A stretch of 64,000 nt of DNA from Lepagella muris (GTDB lineage: Bacteria; Bacteroidota; Bacteroidia; Bacteroidales; Muribaculaceae). Below are positions 54,167 to 61,180 of the stretch, one piece after another; position 1 is the first letter of the stretch; each line of letters starts with the position of its first letter. The translations under genes and the position numbers were made by a program. The DNA lies in contig NZ_SRYB01000012.1 in assembly GCF_004793975.1 (NCBI RefSeq), positions 55,924 through 119,923 of the forward strand, in the 5' to 3' direction. The notes beneath the pieces were generated by a model that saw only the letters and a list, made by a program, of their open reading frames with translations, was not told where the DNA came from and did no database searches.

Positions 54167-54994
54167 ATGGAATGGCTTGATGCCCTTATATTGGGTATAG
54201 TACAGGGACTGGCGGAATATCTTCCGATCAGTTCCAGCGGACACCTTGAGATATTCCGCGAAATTCTGGGAATAGATCTCCCGTCAGACAAAGTGCTTCA
54301 ATTCGACCTTATCCTGCATGCTGCGACAGTATGCTCCACTATAGTGGTGCTTTGGCCGATGTTCAGGAAGCTGTGTGTAAGTTTCTTCACGTTCAAGCGA
54401 GATGCGGATTTCTACTACGTCTGCAAGATACTCCTCTCCTGCATACCGGTGGCGATCGTAGGACTCTGCTTCAAGGATTATGTTGAGGGATTCTTCGGGA
54501 GTGGTCTTACCGTGGTGGGTATCTGCCTTCTGGTCACGGCTTGTCTTCTCTCCTTCGCGCATTTCACCGGAGTCAGGGAGATTTCCAAATACGGTGCCTC
54601 CAAAGGTCGCGACATAGGCTGGCTCGATGCGTTCATCATCGGATGTTCGCAGGCGGTTGCGGTGCTTCCCGGACTTAGCCGAAGCGGCACCACGATAGCC
54701 ACAGGCATTATCCTCGGCGACAAACGAGATAAGGTGGCATCATTCTCATTCCTGATGGTCATCATCCCGATACTCGGCGAGGCACTTCTTGACATTAAGG
54801 ATATCATAGGCGATCCGGCAGCACAGGGTGAAAACTCGGTCGGAGCCCTCTCGCTCATCATCGGCTTTGTGGCTTCATTCGTGGTGGGATGCTGCGCCTG
54901 CAAATGGATGCTTGAGCTTGTGAAGAAGGGTAAGCTGGTGTGGTTTGCCGTATATTGCGTTATAATGGGCATCATCTGTCTCCTCTGGCAGTGA
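54167..54994 (+). CDS. uppP: Undecaprenyl-diphosphate phosphatase UppP (BacA)
   Basis: This 275-residue polytopic protein recycles undecaprenyl pyrophosphate to the monophosphate carrier for peptidoglycan and surface glycans. Both inverted active-site repeats are present: GIVQGLAEYLPISSSGHLEI (with the catalytic Glu) and the PGLSRSGTTIATGI loop. It lies 9 bp after the DUF3098 gene. Confidence 0.95.
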   Translation: MEWLDALILGIVQGLAEYLPISSSGHLEIFREILGIDLPSDKVLQFDLILHAATVCSTIVVLWPMFRKLCVSFFTFKRDADFYYVCKILLSCIPVAIVGLCFKDYVEGFFGSGLTVVGICLLVTACLLSFAHFTGVREISKYGASKGRDIGWLDAFIIGCSQAVAVLPGLSRSGTTIATGIILGDKRDKVASFSFLMVIIPILGEALLDIKDIIGDPAAQGENSVGALSLIIGFVASFVVGCCACKWMLELVKKGKLVWFAVYCVIMGIICLLWQ

Positions 54995-55037
54995 TCATAG
55001 CCTCCCCTGAGAGAAGAAATGCGGTGAAAGCCGCCGT

Positions 55038-55075
55038 AGAGAATGGATTTCATAAAGAGAGAATGGATTTCATAA
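55038..55075 (+). repeat. 20-bp tandem duplication covering the truB start codon
   Basis: Two 18-bp identical copies, 55038-55055 and 55058-55075, 20 bp apart, each contain an ATG. The second ATG (55063) begins truB; the first (55043), in another frame, opens a ten-codon frame that stops at 55073-55075, just inside truB. Confidence 0.85.
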
Positions 55076-55830
55076 CAGGAGAAATAATAGGAATCGACAA
55101 ACCTTTGGGTTGGACCTCCTTCGATGCTGTGAAGCGTGTGAGGGGAGCGATCCAGAGGCGTTTGCATCTGAAGAAGTTTAAGGTGGGACATGCGGGCACG
55201 CTCGACCCGCTTGCCACCGGAGTGCTGATCGTATGCACGGGGCGTGCCACGAAGCGCATCGACGAGCTTCAGAACGGCGACAAGGAATACGTCGCCACCA
55301 TACGGTTGGGAGCCACCACACCGAGTTTCGATCTGGAGACAGAGGTGGATGCCGTCTACCCGTGGGAACATATCACCCGCGAGAGGGTGGAGGAGATCAT
55401 CCCCACGTTCATAGGGAAGATCATGCAGGTGCCCCCGGTCTTTTCCGCCGTCAAGGTAGATGGCAAGCGCGCCTATAACCTCGCGCGCAAAGGGAAGGAG
55501 GTGGAACTGAAGGCAAAACCGTTGTATATAAAAGAGATGGAGCTTCTTGGCATGGATATGCCGGAAATCACGTTGCGGATCGTGTGCAGCAAGGGCACCT
55601 ATATCCGCGCCCTCGCACGTGATCTCGGAGAGGCTCTTGGCAGCGGGGCACATCTGACCGGGCTGCGCCGCACCCGTGTGGGGAATGTGAGGGTGGAGGA
55701 TTGTTTGACCATCGCCGACGCGATAGAGACAATCGGCACCACACCGCTGACCTATCCCGAAGAGTGGAAAAAAGAGGATATTATTAACCGACAAACAGTG
55801 GAATTAGGCGAAGAGCAAGAGAATGCCTGA
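55063..55830 (+). CDS. truB: tRNA pseudouridine(55) synthase
   Basis: This 255-residue enzyme isomerises U55 in the tRNA T-loop. Catalytic Asp lies in KVGHAGTLDPLATGVL; GIDKPLGWTSFDAVKR, PSFDLETEVDA, QVPPVFSAVKVDGKRAYNLARKG and CSKGTYIRALARDLGEALG are the other TruB blocks. ATG 55063 gives the normal N-terminus; a longer in-frame extension overlapping uppP is not family-like. The short overlapping upstream frame at 55043-55075 may affect initiation. Confidence 0.93.
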   Translation: MDFITGEIIGIDKPLGWTSFDAVKRVRGAIQRRLHLKKFKVGHAGTLDPLATGVLIVCTGRATKRIDELQNGDKEYVATIRLGATTPSFDLETEVDAVYPWEHITRERVEEIIPTFIGKIMQVPPVFSAVKVDGKRAYNLARKGKEVELKAKPLYIKEMELLGMDMPEITLRIVCSKGTYIRALARDLGEALGSGAHLTGLRRTRVGNVRVEDCLTIADAIETIGTTPLTYPEEWKKEDIINRQTVELGEEQENA

Positions 55831-55849
55831 TCGCTAACTTAATGTAAAT

Positions 55850-56902
55850 ATGAAATTATCGCAGTTTAAATTCAAACTTCCTGAAAATCTGATAGCCCAA
55901 TATCCGTCGGAAAACCGCGATGAATGCCGTCTGATGGTAGTGGACTCCCGCACGGGAGAGATCTCTCATCATATTTTCAAGGATATTCTCAATTATTTTG
56001 ATGACGGCGACGTCATGATCTTCAACGACACCAAGGTGTTTCCGGCACGTCTCTATGGCAACAAGGAGAAGACCGGAGCACGTATAGAGGTGTTTCTTCT
56101 GCGTGAGCTGAATGTTGAGAACAAGTTCTGGGACGTGCTTGTGGAGCCTGCGAGGAAGATCCGCATAGGCAACAAGCTTTATTTCGGCGACGATGATTCG
56201 ATGGTGGCTGAGGTGATCGACAACACCACCTCTCGCGGCCGCACGTTGCGCTTCCTTTATGATGGCCCGCACGATGAGTTCAAGCAGGCACTCTACAATC
56301 TTGGGGAGACACCGCTCCCGGAATATATCACCCGTAAGGTGGAGGATTGGGATGCCGACCGCTATCAATGTATCTTCGCCAAGAATGAGGGTGCGGTCAT
56401 GGCTCCGGCAGCCGGTCTGCATTTCAGCCGTGAGCTTCTGAAGCGTCTTGAGATAAAGGGTGTGGAGCGCGGATTCCTCACTCTGCACAGCGGTCGCGGC
56501 AATTTCAAGGATATCGACGTTGAGGATCTTACGAAGCATCGTATGGACTCGGAGGAGATGTTTGTCAACGAGGAACTTGTGGAGATGGTTAATGCGGCGA
56601 AAGACCGCAACGCCAATATCTGTGCCGTCGGCACCTCGGTGTTGCGTGCCGTGGCAAGTGCTGTCTGCATGAACGGTCATCTGATGACCTACGAGGGCTG
56701 GACCAACAAGTTTATCTTCCCCCCCTACGATTTCACGGTCTGCAACTCACTCGTGTCGAATTTCCACATGCCTTTGAGCACTATGCTGATGATGGTGTCG
56801 GCATTCGGAGGCTTCGATCTCGTGATGAAGGCCTACGACATAGCAGTGAAGGAGAAATATCATTTCGGAGCCTACGGCGACGCGATGCTGATTCTCCGCT
56901 GA
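55850..56902 (+). CDS. queA: S-adenosylmethionine:tRNA ribosyltransferase-isomerase
   Basis: This 350-residue enzyme adds the epoxycyclopentane part in queuosine synthesis on tRNA. QueA blocks: FKLPENLIAQYPSENRDECRLMVVD, VMIFNDTKVFPARLYG, EYITRKVEDWDADRYQ, GAVMAPAAGLHFS and FPPYDFTVCNSLVSNFHMPLSTMLM. It follows truB by 19 bp and ends the envelope/tRNA group before a terminator. Confidence 0.95.
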   Translation: MKLSQFKFKLPENLIAQYPSENRDECRLMVVDSRTGEISHHIFKDILNYFDDGDVMIFNDTKVFPARLYGNKEKTGARIEVFLLRELNVENKFWDVLVEPARKIRIGNKLYFGDDDSMVAEVIDNTTSRGRTLRFLYDGPHDEFKQALYNLGETPLPEYITRKVEDWDADRYQCIFAKNEGAVMAPAAGLHFSRELLKRLEIKGVERGFLTLHSGRGNFKDIDVEDLTKHRMDSEEMFVNEELVEMVNAAKDRNANICAVGTSVLRAVASAVCMNGHLMTYEGWTNKFIFPPYDFTVCNSLVSNFHMPLSTMLMMVSAFGGFDLVMKAYDIAVKEKYHFGAYGDAMLILR

Positions 56903-56934
56903 TGCCGCTCATCCTGCAAGAAGACAGAATCTAC

Positions 56935-56964
56935 GGCGGTCCGGGCAATATTGTCCGGACCGTC
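56935..56964 (+). terminator. Rho-independent terminator after queA
   Basis: A GC-rich palindrome (56938-56949 with 56950-56961, one mismatch, extended by a few outer pairs) is followed by TTTATTAT. Four central bases form the loop. Confidence 0.78.
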
Positions 56965-56970
56965 TTTATT

Positions 56971-56994
56971 ATATCCGGATGTGATTCCGGATAT
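56971..56994. repeat. 9-bp inverted repeat before the regulator promoter
   Basis: ATATCCGGA (56971-56979) and TCCGGATAT (56986-56994) flank six bases. It lies just before the regulator promoter, so it may be a second terminator hairpin or an operator. Confidence 0.55.
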
Positions 56995-57016
56995 GAGTGA
57001 TGTGAGCGATTTTTGC

Positions 57017-57024
57017 TAACTTTG
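57017..57024 (+). promoter_or_regulatory. Promoter -7 element for the TPR regulator gene
   Basis: TAACTTTG is a perfect -7 match 22 bp before the ATG at 57047. No clear -33 TTTG is seen, so the promoter may need an activator. Confidence 0.5.
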
Positions 57025-57046
57025 CATCATAAACTTGAATAAGCAG

Positions 57047-58678
57047 ATGAAGCAGATATATATTTCCTTGATTGCGTTGATCGTACTCACGTTTTTTCCC
57101 GGCTGTACACCTCCGGAGGTAAAGGATCGTCTTGCCGTCGCCGATGCCGTCATGCAGGCGAGTCCCGACTCGGCATTGTCGATATTGCAGGAGATTGATG
57201 CCGGCAGATTGAGAGAGGATTGTGACAAGGCTCTCTATGGACTCCTCTATACGCAGGCACTTGAAAAGAACTACATGAATCCGGATAATGATTCACTGAT
57301 TTCAAAGTCGCTTGATTATTACCGGCTGAGGGATGACGTGGAGCGTCTGGTGAAGGCATACTATTATCATGGTGCGGTGAAGTTTAATTCCGGCAATTAC
57401 TCGATGTCGGTCATATCGTTTATGAAGGCGATGGAGCTGGCGGAGGAGTCGGGAGATTATTTCTGGGCAGGGATGTCAGCTCGTGGGGTGTCGGATGTAT
57501 ATACGGAGACATTCTATTCAAAGGAGGAGGTTGCCTACGCGGAGAAGGAATATGAATACTTCAGGAAATCCGGCGTGCAGCCATATCTGAATTTCTCATT
57601 GCTTGACCTTGAACGGGCATACCATAATTCCGGCAACTATCAACGTGCCTGCGAGATAGTGGATTCTGTTGCCGACATTGCGCTTGCCGCAAGGGATTCA
57701 ATTCTCTATAAGAATAGTCAGAAATCGGCTGCCACCGCCTATTTCGGCAGTGATAAGCCACAACAGGCATTGAAGCATTACCGGATATTATGTGAAAATG
57801 GCTGGAGTGATTATAGGGATTCCGCATTTATGGTGGTTGCATATTCTCAGATAGGGAATGTTGGTATGGCAAGAGAAATGCTTAATCAGCTTTCGTGTGT
57901 TGACAGCATAATATATTATTATGCTGCATATAATGTGTTAAAAGCAGAAGGGGAAATAGAAAAGGCATTAGATAATCTTGAAAAAGAGAAATATCTCTTA
58001 AATAGAAATTTTAGGGATAATAAGGATAATGGGTTGATTATGTCGGTGACAGATTATTACACGTTAACCAATAGTAATGCCGAGAAGGACTTGGAGCTGT
58101 CAAACCGATTATTCTATATGTCGCTTATTGTGGGTATGATGTTGGTTCTCATGATTTCGAGTGGAGCATATCTCATATATTCAAGGCAAAAGAAAAAGAT
58201 AGAGGAGAAGGTATCGTTTGCAGTGCAGCTTCAGGAGATGCTTGACCAGAGGGATGGGGATAGCATAGCTAAAATTACCATTCTGAAGGATCTGATGGAT
58301 TCTAAATTTACGCTTCTTGATAAGTTATGCGGCCTGATCAATGAAAGCTCGGATAATGCAAAAAGGGGATTGACGGAACGGTTATCATCGTTGATCTCGG
58401 AATTGTCAATATCCGGGGATAAGATCTCGGAGTTGGAGAAGCAGGTGGATCTTATCCATGATAATCTGATGACAGATTTTCGGAACGACTTGCCTGATTT
58501 GAAAGATGCAGACTATTGCCTGTTCCTTTTCTCGGTCCTGAACTTGTCGTCAGTTGCCATCACCCTATTGCTGAAAGAGAGTAAGGTCAACGCTATTTAT
58601 GACCGCAGGCGTCGTCTTAAAGATAAACTAAAGAGGCTCGATGATGATAAGAAGGAGCGTTATCTGTCGTTCCTATAA
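57047..58678 (+). CDS. Membrane-anchored TPR regulator with degenerate C-terminal HTH
   Basis: This 543-residue protein has an N-terminal signal with lipobox-like FPGC (Cys20), a helical TPR-like region (about 25-330; for example AVKFNSGNYSMSVISFMKAMELAEESGDYFWAG), one transmembrane segment (about 356-378), a coiled coil (about 380-475) and a C-terminal domain (about 485-530) with DADYCLFLF...SSVAITLLLKESKVNAIYDRRRRLKDKL that resembles the LuxR-like helix-turn-helix of Bacteroidetes TPR regulators. The topology suggests periplasmic sensing and cytoplasmic DNA binding. It is directly upstream of the peptide cluster and is its likely regulator. ATG 57047 is used instead of an earlier TTG. Confidence 0.7.
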   Translation: MKQIYISLIALIVLTFFPGCTPPEVKDRLAVADAVMQASPDSALSILQEIDAGRLREDCDKALYGLLYTQALEKNYMNPDNDSLISKSLDYYRLRDDVERLVKAYYYHGAVKFNSGNYSMSVISFMKAMELAEESGDYFWAGMSARGVSDVYTETFYSKEEVAYAEKEYEYFRKSGVQPYLNFSLLDLERAYHNSGNYQRACEIVDSVADIALAARDSILYKNSQKSAATAYFGSDKPQQALKHYRILCENGWSDYRDSAFMVVAYSQIGNVGMAREMLNQLSCVDSIIYYYAAYNVLKAEGEIEKALDNLEKEKYLLNRNFRDNKDNGLIMSVTDYYTLTNSNAEKDLELSNRLFYMSLIVGMMLVLMISSGAYLIYSRQKKKIEEKVSFAVQLQEMLDQRDGDSIAKITILKDLMDSKFTLLDKLCGLINESSDNAKRGLTERLSSLISELSISGDKISELEKQVDLIHDNLMTDFRNDLPDLKDADYCLFLFSVLNLSSVAITLLLKESKVNAIYDRRRRLKDKLKRLDDDKKERYLSFL

Positions 58679-58700
58679 CCAAATATTTAGCTATTTGATA

Positions 58701-58725
58701 AAATCCATTTGGTTTTAATGGATTT
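58701..58725. repeat. 9-bp inverted repeat after the TPR regulator gene
   Basis: AAATCCATT (58701-58709) and AATGGATTT (58717-58725) flank a 7-nt loop 22 bp after the stop codon. There is no U tract, so it is at best a weak terminator. Confidence 0.55.
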
Positions 58726-58735
58726 GACCCTATTG

Positions 58736-58826
58736 AGTATCAACGTATTGCGTGTGCACCAAATTTTTAATTTTGGTGCGTTTGCAATGCACTGATACTT
58801 AGTTTGTTAAAATAGTGCGCACCAAA
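58736..58826. promoter_or_regulatory. 64-bp interrupted palindrome plus third GCACCAAA site, probable operator
   Basis: Three pairs of inverted blocks share one centre: AGTATCA/TGATACT (58736-58742, 58793-58799), ATTGC/GCAAT (58747-58751, 58784-58788) and GCACCAAA/TTTGGTGC (58756-58763, 58772-58779), separated by symmetrical 4-nt gaps. A third GCACCAAA lies at 58819-58826, 18 bp before the -33 element of the peptide operon. The regular layout suggests protein binding, though an RNA hairpin at the end of the regulator gene is possible. Confidence 0.6.
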
Positions 58827-58844
58827 TTATTTTACTGCTAAAAA

Positions 58845-58876
58845 TTTGGATTTATCTCAAAATAACTATAACTTTG
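58845..58876 (+). promoter_or_regulatory. Promoter of the peptide (RiPP) operon
   Basis: TTTG (58845-58848), a 20-nt spacer and TAACTTTG (58869-58876) match the Bacteroidetes consensus exactly. The start site would be about 20 nt before the ATG at 58903. Confidence 0.8.
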
Positions 58877-58902
58877 CTGTCAAACCAAACCTAATTATTC
58901 CC

Positions 58903-59274
58903 ATGAATAGATTCAAATACCTGATTATTCTCACATCTCTCCTCGCTTGTTCATACAATGTATTTGCAGATTCCACTGCCAGTACATCGAATAAAAAAAC
59001 TGAAATATTGCATGAACGCAATCCGGGAGATCGACCTAAAGCACCTTCGCGTATATTTATAGAATGTCGCTATGGCATCGGGCACATGGAGTTCACCATA
59101 CCTGAAAATATATATGGCATGACAGTAAATATCCTTCGGGAAGAGGCATGCGAGTTCTCCTGTTATGTCACATCGGAAGAACCATACATAGATATTCCGA
59201 CATTCTCCGGCGAATACACTGTTCAATGCGTAACAGATGACGGTTCTATCTTCTCCGGAATATTGCAATTTTGA
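58903..59274 (+). CDS. Small exported DUF3244-like protein
   Basis: This 123-residue protein has a signal peptide (cleavage after VFA near residue 22; an LLAC at 13-16 could alternatively be a lipobox) and a C-terminal beta-rich domain of about 75 residues (IECRYGIGHMEFTIPENIYG, PYIDIPTFSGEYTVQCVTDDG) resembling the DUF3244 secreted domain of Bacteroides. It is first in the peptide operon. Possible roles are immunity, binding of the mature peptide or presentation to the TPR sensor; none is shown. Confidence 0.6.
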   Translation: MNRFKYLIILTSLLACSYNVFADSTASTSNKKTEILHERNPGDRPKAPSRIFIECRYGIGHMEFTIPENIYGMTVNILREEACEFSCYVTSEEPYIDIPTFSGEYTVQCVTDDGSIFSGILQF

Positions 59275-59339
59275 TAATCAATCTCAAAATCGTCTAGAGT
59301 TTTATAATTTAATTGTTTCACGATTAAAAAATTAAGATT

Positions 59340-59567
59340 ATGCAGATCAAGCAAATTGAGGAATTGCTTCTTCAAGAAATGGAAGAGATAAAAGGCGGTG
59401 CTGTTGGAACATGCAATTGTAAGAACGGTGCCGCTCAAGGATCCACAGATGAGGGGGTTTGTAATTGTGATAGTGGAGCGGCACAGAGACCGTCAACTAA
59501 TACTGATACACCGGTTACAGGACCCACATGTAATTGCAGTGGTTCAGGAGCTGCTCAGACAACATAA
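59340..59567 (+). CDS. RiPP precursor peptide with three CNC...GAAQ repeats
   Basis: This 75-residue peptide has an amphipathic acidic leader ending in Gly19-Gly20, the usual C39-peptidase cleavage site, and a 55-residue core. The core has three repeats: TCNCKNGAAQ (24-33), VCNCDSGAAQ (40-49) and TCNCSGSGAAQ (63-73), giving six cysteines in three Cys-Asn-Cys pairs, joined by Ser/Thr/Pro/Gly linkers. The next genes encode a radical SAM/SPASM enzyme and a C39 exporter, so it is very probably post-translationally modified. I do not recognise the core as a described family; it differs from the GG-Bacteroidales precursors I recall. Confidence 0.85.
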   Translation: MQIKQIEELLLQEMEEIKGGAVGTCNCKNGAAQGSTDEGVCNCDSGAAQRPSTNTDTPVTGPTCNCSGSGAAQTT

Positions 59568-59582
59568 GTTGTTACCTCTTAA

Positions 59583-59624
59583 GGTACACATGCGGATTAT
59601 ATAGTCCTCATGTGTGCCGATTTT
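59583..59624 (+). terminator. Hairpin after the precursor gene, probable partial terminator
   Basis: A 10-bp stem with one wobble (59583-59592 with 59609-59618) continues after a 1-nt bulge on each side with GGA/TCC (59594-59596, 59605-59607), then GATTTT. It stands between the precursor and the enzyme gene, where a leaky terminator would keep the precursor transcript in excess. Confidence 0.6.
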
Positions 59625-59656
59625 GAAACATTTCTGAACTAAATCATTTCGGGGGA

Positions 59657-61150
59657 ATGATTAGATTGTCTTCAATTATATTACTTAATTCCAATATGTT
59701 CATACATCTATCTCCCAAATACGCAGTACGTAATGAGAGGAACTGTTCATACCTGATCCAGTCCACACGTGTAATTGACAGAAGCAGCCAAACATTCGAC
59801 TCATTCTGCATCCTCTCGTTCATGGGTTTTATCCTGGCGCATATCGGGGATTTTGAAACAGAGGAGTCCCTGACCCGTATTTCAAGTAAACTTGGTATCT
59901 CCAGGAATGCTGTAAATAATTTCATCACACAATTGACTGAAAATCCGGAATGTAAGAACTTTATGATTGATGAAACCCATTCAGTGAACCTTCCTCCGGA
60001 TCTATTGGTCAGAAGTGATCTCAAGGTGGATGTGAATGTATGGGAATCACCGGAATTTGACATTGCCTCGGATTATGTCATAAAAAGACCGGAGATGCCT
60101 CTGTCTGTAAATCTGATGGTCACCACACAATGCACGACAGACTGTGCCTATTGCTATGCCAACAGGTCATTGCTCCCACTGATGGACACAGATACAATCC
60201 TTGGTCTGATCGATGAGCTATATATAGGTGGGGTAACCAACATTACCCTGACAGGTGGGGATGTATTTGCCCGTAAGGATTGGATGATAATTCTTAAAAA
60301 GCTTAGGGAATATGGCTATTTCCCATATCTGTCGACAAAGACACCTATAGGCCGGGAGAGCATCGTCACTCTTAAGGGGTTGGGGTATGACGAGATTCAG
60401 TTCTCGTTGGATTCATGTTCTGAGGAAATATTGAAAAAAATGGTGGCTGCCCCGAACAATTATTTAGATAAAGTGAAGAATTTTCTTTTAAATGCTGAGA
60501 AATTGGAGATGAAAGTTCTCATAAGAAGTGTACTCACCCGTCATAATTCCAACATCTGTACAGTAAAGTCCCTCTATGATTTCCTTTGTGGATATGGTTC
60601 AGTCAGGGAATGGGTCCTTACCCCCGCGTTCTTTTCGCCCTACAAGCAGTCTGAATATAAGGGATTGGAGGTCTACAATACGGATTTGAAAGACATATAT
60701 GACTTCATCCATCAGGAGGGCATGAAATTTTATGTCGGACTTAACAAGATAACGAAAGAGGGCTATTGCCTGAGGCGGACGGAGAGAGTGGAAGATTTTG
60801 TCATCTCCAACCAGATCTGTCTTGCCAACACCACAAGCCTGTCGATACTTGCCAACGGCAAATGCAGTGTCTGCGAGATGCTGTATGAGGATGAGGATTT
60901 TATTCTCGGAGATATTCACGTTAATTCAGTACGTGAAATATGGAACTCTCCCAAGGCAACGGACCTGTATTCCCTAAGCCGGGATACAATAAATTCAGAC
61001 TCTCCTTGTTATGGATGTAAGGTGTTCACGGAATGCCGGCAAGGATACGGCAAGAGAATCTGCTATCTGGACATAAGGAAGACAGGAAAGCCATTGTCGT
61101 TCCCTGATCCGCGCTGCCCTATGGCGGAGAAGTGTGACCTGATACTGTAA
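59657..61150 (+). CDS. Radical SAM/SPASM peptide maturase
   Basis: This 497-residue enzyme has an N-terminal region (about 14-110) resembling a PqqD-like RRE fold for leader binding, a radical SAM domain with CX3CX2C at Cys159, Cys163 and Cys166 (QCTTDCAYC) and LTGGD at 198-202, and a SPASM domain with cysteines at 388, 403, 406, 451, 454, 460, 469, 487 and 493 for auxiliary 4Fe-4S clusters. SPASM peptide maturases make thioether, C-C or related bonds; the Cys-rich precursor suggests Cys-linked thioethers, but the bond type cannot be predicted. SD-like GGGGG precedes the ATG at 59657; ATG 59696 is an alternative. Confidence 0.88.
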   Translation: MIRLSSIILLNSNMFIHLSPKYAVRNERNCSYLIQSTRVIDRSSQTFDSFCILSFMGFILAHIGDFETEESLTRISSKLGISRNAVNNFITQLTENPECKNFMIDETHSVNLPPDLLVRSDLKVDVNVWESPEFDIASDYVIKRPEMPLSVNLMVTTQCTTDCAYCYANRSLLPLMDTDTILGLIDELYIGGVTNITLTGGDVFARKDWMIILKKLREYGYFPYLSTKTPIGRESIVTLKGLGYDEIQFSLDSCSEEILKKMVAAPNNYLDKVKNFLLNAEKLEMKVLIRSVLTRHNSNICTVKSLYDFLCGYGSVREWVLTPAFFSPYKQSEYKGLEVYNTDLKDIYDFIHQEGMKFYVGLNKITKEGYCLRRTERVEDFVISNQICLANTTSLSILANGKCSVCEMLYEDEDFILGDIHVNSVREIWNSPKATDLYSLSRDTINSDSPCYGCKVFTECRQGYGKRICYLDIRKTGKPLSFPDPRCPMAEKCDLIL

Positions 61151-61180
61151 GCAAAATTCAACCCGTTAATAAATAAAGTA

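Noticed and set aside
54940..55062. 41-residue N-terminal extension of truB
   Set aside because: It overlaps uppP and does not resemble TruB proteins; the ATG at 55063 gives the normal start.
54478..55794. Minus-strand open frame of 438 codons
   Set aside because: It overlaps uppP and truB antisense, both unmistakable genes; its translation is low-complexity and His/Arg-rich.
58736..58799. Invertible (phase-variable) promoter
   Set aside because: The inverted arms enclose only an 8-nt loop at their inner ends, with no promoter inside, so inversion would change nothing useful.
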